Assembly: GCF_001269365.1 (NCBI RefSeq)
Contig: NZ_CXOM01000007.1
Coordinates: forward strand, 1 to 64,000
Direction: 5' to 3'
Origin: Limnohabitans sp. Rim11
Lineage (GTDB): Bacteria; Pseudomonadota; Gammaproteobacteria; Burkholderiales; Burkholderiaceae_C
Length of the DNA: 64,000 nt
A program made the translations under genes and the position numbers. The notes below the pieces were generated by a model. The model made no database searches. It had not been told where the DNA came from and saw only the letters and a program-made list of their open reading frames with translations. Of the stretch, positions 56,971 through 64,000 are shown one piece after another (position 1 is the stretch's first letter; every line of letters starts with the position of its first letter).

Positions 56971-57800
56971 TGAAGTTAGCTCTTTGTAATGAAGTCATTC
57001 GTGAGTTGAGTTTTCCGGCGCAATGCGAATTGACGGCTAAGCTTGGGTACAGCGGCATTGAAATTGCGCCCTTCACTTTGTTTGAAGACAGTGCCACTTT
57101 CAATGAGCAAGATGCCACTCTCAGAAAACAACAAGCCAGCGACGCAGGCATTGTGATTTCAAGTCTACATTGGCTTTTGGTCAAGCCCGATGACCTGAGT
57201 TTGGTCAGCCGAGCCGCATCGGTTCGGCTTCAAACACAAGATTGGCTAAAGCGAGTCATTGCCTATGCACATGCATGTGGCGCAACTGCTTTGGTTCACG
57301 GTTCACCCAAACAAAGATCGCCAGAAAATGGTCAAACTGTTCAAGAGTGTTTAGATCGCGTTCAAGAAACACTGACCCTGTTAGAGCCATTCGCACGGCA
57401 AGCGGGTGTTGTCTATTGTTTAGAGCCCTTGTCGCCTTTTGAAACCCCCGTGGTCAATACAGTCGAGCAAGCCAGCCAATTGGTCGATGCCATTCAGTCG
57501 CCCTACATCCGAACCATGTTGGATGCCAGTGCCAGCACTTACTCAGAATCATTGCCCATGGCCGAAGTCTTTGAAAAGTATTTTATAAGTGGTCACATTG
57601 CTCATGTGCAAGTGAACGACCACAACCGCAAAGGGCCAGGGCAGGGCGATACCAACTTGCTGCCCTTGTTTCAAAAAATGAAATCACTGAACTATCAAGG
57701 ATGGGTTGCAGTCGAACCCTTCATTTACGAACCTGATGGTCCTGGGTGTGCAGCATTCAGTGCCGGGTATGTACAAGGATTGATGAAAGCAGTGTCATGA
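56967..57800 (+). CDS. Sugar phosphate isomerase/epimerase-like TIM barrel
   Basis: 277 residues of the AP-endonuclease-2/xylose-isomerase-like fold: LAKLGYSGIEIAPF-type strand-one segment, VISSLHWLLVKPDD, GATALVHGSP, VYCLEPLSPFETP (metal Glu), IRTMLDASASTY (Asp), IAHVQVNDHNRKGPGQGDTN (His-x2-Asp-x-N/R) and YQGWVAVEPFIYEP. Metal ligands expected for an isomerase or epimerase (or 3-keto-sugar lyase) are present. Two adjacent ATG codons at 56967 and 56970. Overlaps its neighbours on both sides by four bases. Confidence 0.88.
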   Translation: MMKLALCNEVIRELSFPAQCELTAKLGYSGIEIAPFTLFEDSATFNEQDATLRKQQASDAGIVISSLHWLLVKPDDLSLVSRAASVRLQTQDWLKRVIAYAHACGATALVHGSPKQRSPENGQTVQECLDRVQETLTLLEPFARQAGVVYCLEPLSPFETPVVNTVEQASQLVDAIQSPYIRTMLDASASTYSESLPMAEVFEKYFISGHIAHVQVNDHNRKGPGQGDTNLLPLFQKMKSLNYQGWVAVEPFIYEPDGPGCAAFSAGYVQGLMKAVS

Positions 57801-59161
57801 AGCCTGTGGCGTTTCAAATTAAAGACATTCAAGTCTTTCAAAGGCCAGTTACTTTGCGTCTGCCTTTTAGGTTTGGGGCTGCTACGGTCACGGCCTGTCC
57901 TCAAGCTTTTGTCAAAGTGACGCTCAGTATCGAAGGCGTTGAGTGGCAGGGTGCATCTGCAGAGTTGATGGTGCCCAAGTGGTTTGACAAATCGCCGCAA
58001 AGAACGCAAGACGACAATTTTGATCAATTGCGTTTGTGCGTTTTAAAAGCCAGAGATGCCTATTTGGCTGAGGGTGCAGCCCAATCGGCTTACGGCTTGT
58101 CTGAGTCGGCAACACAAATTGTGATTGACCAAATGCTAGCGCAAGGTCACCCCAGGTTGGTGGGTCAGTTTGGCCCAGCGCTTCTAGACAAGGCCATTGC
58201 AGACGCTGTGTTGCGTTCTCAAAATCAATCTTGGGTGTCTGGACTGAGTCAAGGACTGCTAGGCGATCCTTGGTCTGGCTCTTTGAAGCTCTATACTGCC
58301 AACTCGGTATGGTTAAGGCATACCGTTGGGCTAGCAGACAGGCTGACGGATGCAGAGCCTTTGACAGCCATAGAAGACGGCTTACCCAACTCATTAATGC
58401 AAGCCATTGAGGCTTATGACTTGAAGTATTTCAAATTAAAAGTGGGTGGCAATTTAGACGCCGATCTTGAACGGCTTGCAAAAATTGAAGCAGTATTGAG
58501 CAAGGTCCAAGATTACAAAGTGACCTTGGACGGCAATGAGACATTTCAGAATACTGAGTCACTGAGCGTCTTTGTTCAAGCACTGACCAAGCATGAAGCC
58601 ACTCAACGTTTGCTAGAACGTACTTTGCTGATAGAGCAGCCACTACCAAGGGCCATTGCATTGGAAGAAAAAATTCCATCAATGCCGCTCAACATCCCGG
58701 TTATTTTGGACGAGTCTGACGATCATCCGGATGTGCTTACCAAAGGTTTGGCATTGGGATACAGAGGCATTTCTAGCAAGGCTTGCAAAGGCATTTATCG
58801 CTCATTGCACAGCGCGTCTTTGGTGCAAAACACGCCTCATTGCATGTTGTCGGGTGAAGACCTAACTTGCCAAGCGGGTTTGGGTGTTCAACAAGATACT
58901 TTGTTGGCCACCAGCTTGGGTGTGCAGCACATTGAGCGCAATGGCCACCATTACGTCAAAGGTTTTGGTATTGCGCCCATGAATGAATCAAACGATTTTG
59001 CAAAAGCACATTCAGATTTGTACACCAGCAGCAGCGCGGGTGTGCACCTCAACGTTCAGCAGGGTCAAATCAACATTGCATCTTTGCACCAAACAGGTTT
59101 CGGTCATCAGGCTTCGCCCGATTGGCAATCACTTGACCCCATTTCAATTCAAGCAAATTAG
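57797..59161 (+). CDS. Enolase-superfamily (MLE/MR-like) enzyme
   Basis: 454 residues. Barrel residues match the muconate-lactonizing subgroup: KLK (Lys213, Lys215) on strand two, DGNETF (Asp245, Asn247), IEQPLP (Glu280), ILDESDD (Asp305/Glu306) and SSKACKG (Lys328, Lys331) on strand six. The N-terminal capping domain is longer than average and includes RLPFRFGAATV. Members abstract a proton alpha to a carboxylate, so dehydratase, racemase or cycloisomerase activity on an acid substrate is expected; which is not decidable. Length exceeds usual ~370-400. Confidence 0.85.
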   Translation: MKPVAFQIKDIQVFQRPVTLRLPFRFGAATVTACPQAFVKVTLSIEGVEWQGASAELMVPKWFDKSPQRTQDDNFDQLRLCVLKARDAYLAEGAAQSAYGLSESATQIVIDQMLAQGHPRLVGQFGPALLDKAIADAVLRSQNQSWVSGLSQGLLGDPWSGSLKLYTANSVWLRHTVGLADRLTDAEPLTAIEDGLPNSLMQAIEAYDLKYFKLKVGGNLDADLERLAKIEAVLSKVQDYKVTLDGNETFQNTESLSVFVQALTKHEATQRLLERTLLIEQPLPRAIALEEKIPSMPLNIPVILDESDDHPDVLTKGLALGYRGISSKACKGIYRSLHSASLVQNTPHCMLSGEDLTCQAGLGVQQDTLLATSLGVQHIERNGHHYVKGFGIAPMNESNDFAKAHSDLYTSSSAGVHLNVQQGQINIASLHQTGFGHQASPDWQSLDPISIQAN

Positions 59162-59170
59162 GAGATCAAC

Positions 59171-60334
59171 ATGTCAACACAAAGACTTGGCATCATCATG
59201 CACGGCGTCACTGGGCGCATGGGTATGAATCAACACTTGATTCGTTCTATTGTGGCCATCCGCAATCAAGGCGGTGTCACTTTGTCCAATGGTGACAAGG
59301 TCATGCCCGATCCTATTTTGATTGGCCGCAATGCAGAAAAAATTGAAGCATTGGCCAAAGCCAATGGCATTAGTCGTTTTGGCACAGACCTGGACAAAGC
59401 GCTGGCCAACAAAGAAGATACCGTTTTCTTTGATGCGGGTACCACGCAAATGCGCCCCACCTTGTTGGCCAAAGCCATTCAAGCGGGCAAGCATGTGTAT
59501 TGCGAAAAACCTATCGCCACCAATCTGAACGAGGCCGTTGAGATTGCGCGTTTAGCAGAAAAATCGGGCGTCAAACATGGCGCAGTGCAAGACAAGTTGT
59601 TCTTGCCCGGTTTGCGCAAACTCGACATGCTCAGAAAAGCCGGCTTCTTCGGCAAGATGCTCAGTGTGCGCATTGAGTTTGGCTATTGGGTGTTTGAAGG
59701 TGATTTGCAACCCATTCAACGACCCAGCTGGAACTACCGCAAAGAAGATGGCGGCGGCATTATTTTGGACATGGTGTGTCACTGGCGCTATGTGCTGGAC
59801 AATTTGTTTGGCGAAGTTCAATCGGTCTCTTGCTTAGGTGCCACACACATCCCAACGCGCTGGGATGAGGCCAACAAGCCTTATGAATGCACTGCCGACG
59901 ATGCGGCCTACGCCACATTCGAGTTGAGAGGCCACCAAGGCGAGCATGTGGTGGCACAAGTAAACAGTTCTTGGACCACACGTGTGAACCGTGAAGACTT
60001 GGTGACTTTTCATGTGGATGGGACGCATGGCTCTGCAGTTGCCGGACTTCAGGCTTGTAAGGCCCAAAGTCGTGTCAACACGCCACGCCCCGTCTGGAAC
60101 CCCGATGTGAAGCAAACCATGAACTTCACAGATCAATGGCAAGAGGTGCCCGATACGCAGTTCTACGACAACGGTTTCAAAATTCAGTGGGAACACTTTA
60201 TTCGGCACATTGTGGAGAACGAGCCTTATCGCTGGACTTTGCCTGAAGGCGCCAAAGGCGTTCAGTTGGTGGAAGCCGCATTGCAGTCTTGGCAAGAGCG
60301 TCGCTGGGTGGATGTAGCACCTCTCAAAATTTAA
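59171..60334 (+). CDS. Gfo/Idh/MocA-family NAD(P)-dependent dehydrogenase
   Basis: 387 residues. N-terminal Rossmann segment IIMHGVTGRMGMNQHLI, ILIGRNAEKIEALAKANGIS, then HVYCEKPIATNLNEAVEIAR, the family's EKP motif with Lys, and a C-terminal domain with DMVCHWRYVLDNLFGEVQSV supplying the H-x-x-D-like site. The TGxxGxM opening is less usual than GxGxxG and resembles dihydrodipicolinate-reductase-like members. Oxidises an alcohol carbon of a sugar, cyclitol or sugar acid. 9 bases after the enolase-like gene. Confidence 0.9.
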   Translation: MSTQRLGIIMHGVTGRMGMNQHLIRSIVAIRNQGGVTLSNGDKVMPDPILIGRNAEKIEALAKANGISRFGTDLDKALANKEDTVFFDAGTTQMRPTLLAKAIQAGKHVYCEKPIATNLNEAVEIARLAEKSGVKHGAVQDKLFLPGLRKLDMLRKAGFFGKMLSVRIEFGYWVFEGDLQPIQRPSWNYRKEDGGGIILDMVCHWRYVLDNLFGEVQSVSCLGATHIPTRWDEANKPYECTADDAAYATFELRGHQGEHVVAQVNSSWTTRVNREDLVTFHVDGTHGSAVAGLQACKAQSRVNTPRPVWNPDVKQTMNFTDQWQEVPDTQFYDNGFKIQWEHFIRHIVENEPYRWTLPEGAKGVQLVEAALQSWQERRWVDVAPLKI

Positions 60335-60342
60335 GGTGCAAC

Positions 60343-61527
60343 ATGGCACAACGCATTCAATTACCCAACGCACATGGCCAGCTTGAGGGCTATGAACTGG
60401 TCGGCACCACGCCCATCCAACCCAAGCCAGGTATCAAGTTCAATCGCATTGCATATTCGGCGGCCCACGTAGTGTCTGATCCTTTGGCACCGCACGACCC
60501 TTGGTTAGATTGCGCTGTGGACTGGGATGCCACCATTGCCTACAGAAAAAATTTGTGGAAATTGGGCTTGGGTGTGGCAGAGGCCATGGACACAGCGCAA
60601 CGAGGCATGGGTTTGGATTGGCCCACATCGCTGACGCTCATTGAGCGTTCTATTGAAGCTTCTAAAGATGTGCCTGGCGCATTTTTGGCCTCAGGCTGTG
60701 GCACCGATCATTTGAATTTAGACAGCGTGACAACCGTGGACGAGGTGATTGCCGCTTATGAATTTCAAATGGCTGCTATTGAAAAGTTGGGTGGCAAGCT
60801 CATCATCATGGCCAGCCGTGCCTTGGCCCGCGTAGCCAAATCGCCAGCCGATTACGAACGCGTTTACGACAGAATTTTGAGTCAAGCTAAACAACCCGTG
60901 CTTTTGCATTGGCTAGGCGACATGTTTGACCCAGCGCTCACAGGCTATTGGGGTACCAAAGACACCGACAAAGCCATGGACACGGCGCTGGGCATTATTC
61001 AAGCCCATGCCGACAAAGTGGATGGCATCAAAATATCTTTGCTCGACAAGGACAAAGAAATTCAGATGCGAAGGCGCCTACCTGCCAGGGTGAGGATGTA
61101 TACCGGTGATGATTTCAACTATGCCGAATTGATAGCGGGCGATGGCCAAGGTGAACACTTGGTTCATGGGCAAAGCGATGCCTTGTTGGGTATCTTTGAC
61201 GCCATTGCGCCTGCAGCCAGCGCTGCGTTGGGCGAGTTGGCACAGGGCAATTTAGAGAAGTTTCACGCCATCTTGGGGCCTACCGTGCCGTTATCGCGCC
61301 ACATTTTCAAAGCGCCCACCAGGTTCTACAAAACCGGTGTTGTCTTTATGGCTTGGCTGAATGGCCATCAAAAGCACTTCACCATGGTGGGTGGGCAACA
61401 GAGCACACGTTCAGTGGTTCATTTGGCTGAATTGTTTAAATTGGCGGATGCTGCCAATTTGTTAGAGCACCCAGACTTGGCTTTGCACCGAATGAAAACC
61501 ATGCTGGCAATGCATGGGGTTGAATGA
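60343..61527 (+). CDS. DUF993 dihydrodipicolinate-synthase-like protein
   Basis: 394 residues. TIM-barrel DUF993 family, related to DapA-type aldolases. Typical blocks: GIKFNRIAYSAAHVVSDPLA, DWDATIAYRKNLWKLGLGVA, ESMDTAQRG-like EAMDTAQRGMGLDWPTSLTL, ASGCGTDHL, VLLHWLGDMFDPALTGYWG, and VDGIKISLLDKDKEIQMRR, whose K (GIKIS) is the likely Schiff-base lysine. An aldol cleavage of a sugar-like chain is plausible. ATG at 60343 preferred; earlier frame overlaps the dehydrogenase. Confidence 0.85.
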   Translation: MAQRIQLPNAHGQLEGYELVGTTPIQPKPGIKFNRIAYSAAHVVSDPLAPHDPWLDCAVDWDATIAYRKNLWKLGLGVAEAMDTAQRGMGLDWPTSLTLIERSIEASKDVPGAFLASGCGTDHLNLDSVTTVDEVIAAYEFQMAAIEKLGGKLIIMASRALARVAKSPADYERVYDRILSQAKQPVLLHWLGDMFDPALTGYWGTKDTDKAMDTALGIIQAHADKVDGIKISLLDKDKEIQMRRRLPARVRMYTGDDFNYAELIAGDGQGEHLVHGQSDALLGIFDAIAPAASAALGELAQGNLEKFHAILGPTVPLSRHIFKAPTRFYKTGVVFMAWLNGHQKHFTMVGGQQSTRSVVHLAELFKLADAANLLEHPDLALHRMKTMLAMHGVE

Positions 61528-61569
61528 ATTTAATCGAGAAAAGTAAGCTCAAAATAAACAGGAGACATC

Positions 61570-62550
61570 ATGAAAAAATTGACACACCATTTAACGCTTA
61601 TTAGTCTGGGTCTTGCTTTAGGCTTTAGTTCTACCAGCCTGTGGGCACAAAGCGCTGCCAACTATCCCGACAAGCCAGTCAAAGTCATCATTCCATTTCC
61701 ACCCGGCGGCACACTCGACAAAATTGGCCGCATGCTGGCACTCAAGGTGGGCGAGCAACTGGGTCAAAACTTTGTGGTCGAAAACCGTCCGGGTGGCAAC
61801 GGCATCATTGGTGCAGACGTAGTGGCCAAAGCCAATGCCGATGGCTACACCTTGTTGTTCAATGCCAGCACGTTTGTAACAGCGCCCATGACCATGAAGT
61901 CGGTGCCTTACAAAGTGCAAACCGATTTCACACCCATTGCTTTGGTTGCTTCGGCTCCGCTGTCTATTGCGGTTAGCAACAAGTTAGGCGTAGCAGATGT
62001 CAAAGGACTGGCAGCTGCCGCCAAAGCCAATCCTGGCAAGATGAACTTTGCAGTAGGCTCCATTGGCTCTGCGGGACATCTGTGTACAGTCAAATTGGAA
62101 CAAGCTACCGGCACACAAATTGCCATCGTTCCCTATAAAGGCACAGGCCCAGCCATGACAGATTTGGTGGGTGGTCAAATTGAAGGCTTCATTGATCCTG
62201 TTTTGGGATCGGTTCAGTTTCACAGAAATGGCCAGCTTAAAGTGGTCGGAGTGACATCTACCAAGCGCCTGCCTAATTTGCCCGATGTGGCTACCGTGTC
62301 TGAAACCATTCCAGATTTTCAGTGCGCCAGTTGGTACGGTTTGTGGGGCCCCAACAAATTGCCTGCTGACATGGTTCAGAAACTCAATGCGGCCGTCAAC
62401 AAAGCCTTGTCGGGTGAAATGCGCGATCGCTTAATTGCAGACGGCATTGTGCCCGCTGGTGGCAGTGCTGCAGAGTTTGCCAAATTCCAAGCCGACGACA
62501 TTGCCATCTCGGGCAAAATCATTGCCGACAAGAAAATTGCAGTGGAATGA
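61570..62550 (+). CDS. Second tripartite transporter solute receptor (Bug/TctC)
   Basis: 326 residues. Signal peptide ending in SLWAQS. Standard blocks: KPVKVIIPFPPGGTLDKIGR, NFVVENRPGGNGIIGADVVA, ANADGYTLLF, IVPYKGTGPAMTDLVGGQIE, and a C-terminal helical end. Different sequence from the first TctC of the operon, so likely binds another ligand or form; it would share TctAB or use an outside permease. Overlaps the SDR gene by four bases. Confidence 0.93.
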   Translation: MKKLTHHLTLISLGLALGFSSTSLWAQSAANYPDKPVKVIIPFPPGGTLDKIGRMLALKVGEQLGQNFVVENRPGGNGIIGADVVAKANADGYTLLFNASTFVTAPMTMKSVPYKVQTDFTPIALVASAPLSIAVSNKLGVADVKGLAAAAKANPGKMNFAVGSIGSAGHLCTVKLEQATGTQIAIVPYKGTGPAMTDLVGGQIEGFIDPVLGSVQFHRNGQLKVVGVTSTKRLPNLPDVATVSETIPDFQCASWYGLWGPNKLPADMVQKLNAAVNKALSGEMRDRLIADGIVPAGGSAAEFAKFQADDIAISGKIIADKKIAVE

Positions 62551-63269
62551 CCCCCTTCATGCCAGAGCTGCTTTCACCTTGCGCCATTGTGACCGGAACC
62601 AGTTCCGGTATTGGCCAAGCCATTGCTTTAAAGCTTTTGAGTGAAGGCTGGCATGTGCATGGGCTGGATGTTGCACCTTCCAGGCTTCACCATGCCCAAT
62701 TTTCTTCATGGACACTCGACCTCACTCAAGCGGGTGAACTTGAAGGTGCGCTAGATCAAATTGTGTCCAAGCATCTTCCTCAAGTGTTAGTGCATGCTGC
62801 TGGTGTTTTGAGGGTGGGAAGTCTAGGCGAACTTGATATGCAAGCCGGCCAACTGATGTGGCAACTGCACGTCGATGTGGCTACTAGGTTGGCCAATCGC
62901 ATTTTGCCCATCATGAAACACGCACGCCGTGGCCGAATGATTTTGGTGGGCAGCCGTGTCTCAGGCGGTATTGCCGGCAGAAGTCAGTATGCTGCTACCA
63001 AGGCTGCCATCTTGTCTTTGGCCAGAAGCTGGGCTGCAGAAAGTATTGCAGAGGGTGTGACGGTCAATGTGGTCTCGCCTGCTGCAACCGATACGCCTAT
63101 GTTGAAGGATCCTGCTAGAGTTGCCACCACACCGCGTTTGCCGCCTATCGGTAGGCTGATTCAACCGGACGAAGTAGCAGCATTGGTGGCTTACCTGACC
63201 CGCCCTGAAGCTGCCGCCATTACGGGTCAAGACATTGCCATTTGCGGCGGCGCTTCAGTGTCACGTTGA
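62547..63269 (+). CDS. Short-chain dehydrogenase/reductase
   Basis: 240 residues. TGTSSGIG cofactor site near 15-22, DVA after strand two (Asp, NAD preference), HAAGV, ILVGSRVSGG (catalytic Ser) and QYAATKAAI (Tyr-x3-Lys), TDTPML. A second oxidation step in the pathway is likely. Translationally coupled to the TctC gene before it. Confidence 0.9.
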   Translation: MTPFMPELLSPCAIVTGTSSGIGQAIALKLLSEGWHVHGLDVAPSRLHHAQFSSWTLDLTQAGELEGALDQIVSKHLPQVLVHAAGVLRVGSLGELDMQAGQLMWQLHVDVATRLANRILPIMKHARRGRMILVGSRVSGGIAGRSQYAATKAAILSLARSWAAESIAEGVTVNVVSPAATDTPMLKDPARVATTPRLPPIGRLIQPDEVAALVAYLTRPEAAAITGQDIAICGGASVSR

Positions 63270-63303
63270 TTCATTTGAGCATTCAACTGAAGAGTACTGC
63301 CAC

Positions 63304-64000
63304 ATGAATCCCTCTTCAGCCTTTCTGCCCGATCAATGTATTGGAATTGTTGGTTTGGGTTTGGTGGGCACCGCGCTGGCCAAGCGATTAAAAGCTGCAG
63401 GCTATCAGTGCATCGGATTTGATGTGCGCGCTGAAGCCATGCATGTGTTTGAAGCTGCTGGATTTAAAGCAACTGCATCTGTTGGCAGCATGCTTCATTT
63501 AACCAATACCTTGGTGCTGGCGGTATTTGATACTTCTGGCGTGCAAGCTGTGGTTGAACAAATACTTCAGCAACGAAAAATTCAAGTTCAAACTACGCCT
63601 TCTGTCATTACGCTAATTGATTGCTCTACAGGCGATCCAGTCAAACTGGCCGAGTTGGCGCGGCAGTTGTCTGAAGAAGGTATTCAATTCATAGAGGCGC
63701 CTCTATCGGGTTCTAGTGTGCAAATAGAAAACGGCCAAGCCACATTGTTACTTGGCGGAGAAATTCAACACATCGAAAGCGCCAAGCCTTTATTGAATGC
63801 GCTAGCTACATCTCAAGTACACGTGGGTGGCGCAGGTATGGCCGCCAAAGCCAAGCTGGCAACCAATTTGGTCTTAGGTTTGAACCGAGCCGCCTTGGCA
63901 GAGGGCATGGTCTTTGCGCAAAGCTTGGGCATTCAACCAGAAACATTTCTGCAATTGGTGTTGAATACTCCGGCCCGCTCTGAAGCTGCTGTGGTGAAGG
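63304..64000 (+). CDS. 3-hydroxyisobutyrate-dehydrogenase-like enzyme (cut by window end)
   Basis: At least 232 residues; the frame is open to the last base. Rossmann motif GIVGLGLVGTALAKRLKAAG with GFDVR after it, LIDCSTGDPV, IEAPLSGSSVQIENGQATLL (substrate loop S-G-S), and GMAAKAKLATNLVLGLNRAA with catalytic Lys. Beta-hydroxyacid dehydrogenases of this family oxidise or reduce 3-hydroxy acids, fitting the end of a sugar-acid route after aldol cleavage. 34 bases after the SDR stop; probably same operon. Confidence 0.9.
   Translation, partial: MNPSSAFLPDQCIGIVGLGLVGTALAKRLKAAGYQCIGFDVRAEAMHVFEAAGFKATASVGSMLHLTNTLVLAVFDTSGVQAVVEQILQQRKIQVQTTPSVITLIDCSTGDPVKLAELARQLSEEGIQFIEAPLSGSSVQIENGQATLLLGGEIQHIESAKPLLNALATSQVHVGGAGMAAKAKLATNLVLGLNRAALAEGMVFAQSLGIQPETFLQLVLNTPARSEAAVVK

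Overview
The window reads as a chromosomal segment of a betaproteobacterium, most likely a Comamonadaceae-type member of the Burkholderiales. This is an inference from gene content: two Bug/TctC-type solute receptors with TctBA, a TrpRS with an extra C-terminal domain, the rplY-pth-prs-tRNA-Gln-ispE-lolB order, and mutM/mutY next to rapZ and recN. Base composition is moderate, near half GC. No rRNA, phage or CRISPR array was seen; the only RNA gene is a tRNA-Gln(UUG).

Layout. 1-1.7 kb is an insertion-sequence graveyard (IS21 istB, IS256 and IS3 remnants). 1.7-4.3 kb is a small accessory block (HTH protein, membrane protein, SDR, divergent MerR regulator), bounded by two diverged copies of a ~105-bp sequence. 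4.6-16.6 kb is mixed: a Phd/CcdA-like antitoxin with CcdB, two hydrolase/transferase genes, kynU, a photolyase-like protein, an IorAB-type molybdenum hydroxylase, apaG, an EamA transporter, a DUF4160/DUF2442 pair and a crotonase. 16.6-27.5 kb is transport: an RND pump and its adaptor, modBC without modA, vapBC, and a full sulfate importer (sbp-cysTWA). 27.5-46.1 kb is mainly housekeeping (esterase, response regulator, trpS, M50 protease, YciO, PHP phosphatase, ferredoxin, pth, rplY, prs, tRNA-Gln, ispE, lolB, TPR lipid/secretory protein, mutM, mutY, rapZ, recN, nadK, hrcA). 46.2-53.1 kb holds a Phd/ParE module, a VOC protein, hppD, LexA-controlled umuDC, a DUF1330 protein, a Fic protein and a Tat-exported MBL hydrolase.

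From 53.2 kb to the right edge lies a TetR regulator and a long, tightly packed operon: TctC-TctB-TctA, TIM-barrel isomerase/epimerase, enolase-superfamily enzyme, Gfo/Idh/MocA dehydrogenase, DUF993 aldolase-like enzyme, a second TctC, an SDR and a 3-hydroxyisobutyrate-dehydrogenase-like enzyme cut by the window end. The same inverted-repeat operator is visible in front of tetR and in front of tctC. This looks like a complete uptake-and-breakdown route for an unidentified (probably acidic or oxidised) sugar-like compound.

The most unusual non-coding signal is a five-copy family of 78-bp hairpins (near 4.4, 8.5, 10.3, 10.5 and 46.1 kb). Each has two 25-bp arms around a 28-base centre. The centre is almost identical in all copies, while the arms differ completely between most copies yet stay complementary. 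That pattern of conserved centre and covarying arms is not explained by ordinary terminators, attC sites or known REP sequences and is the best candidate for an undescribed element.
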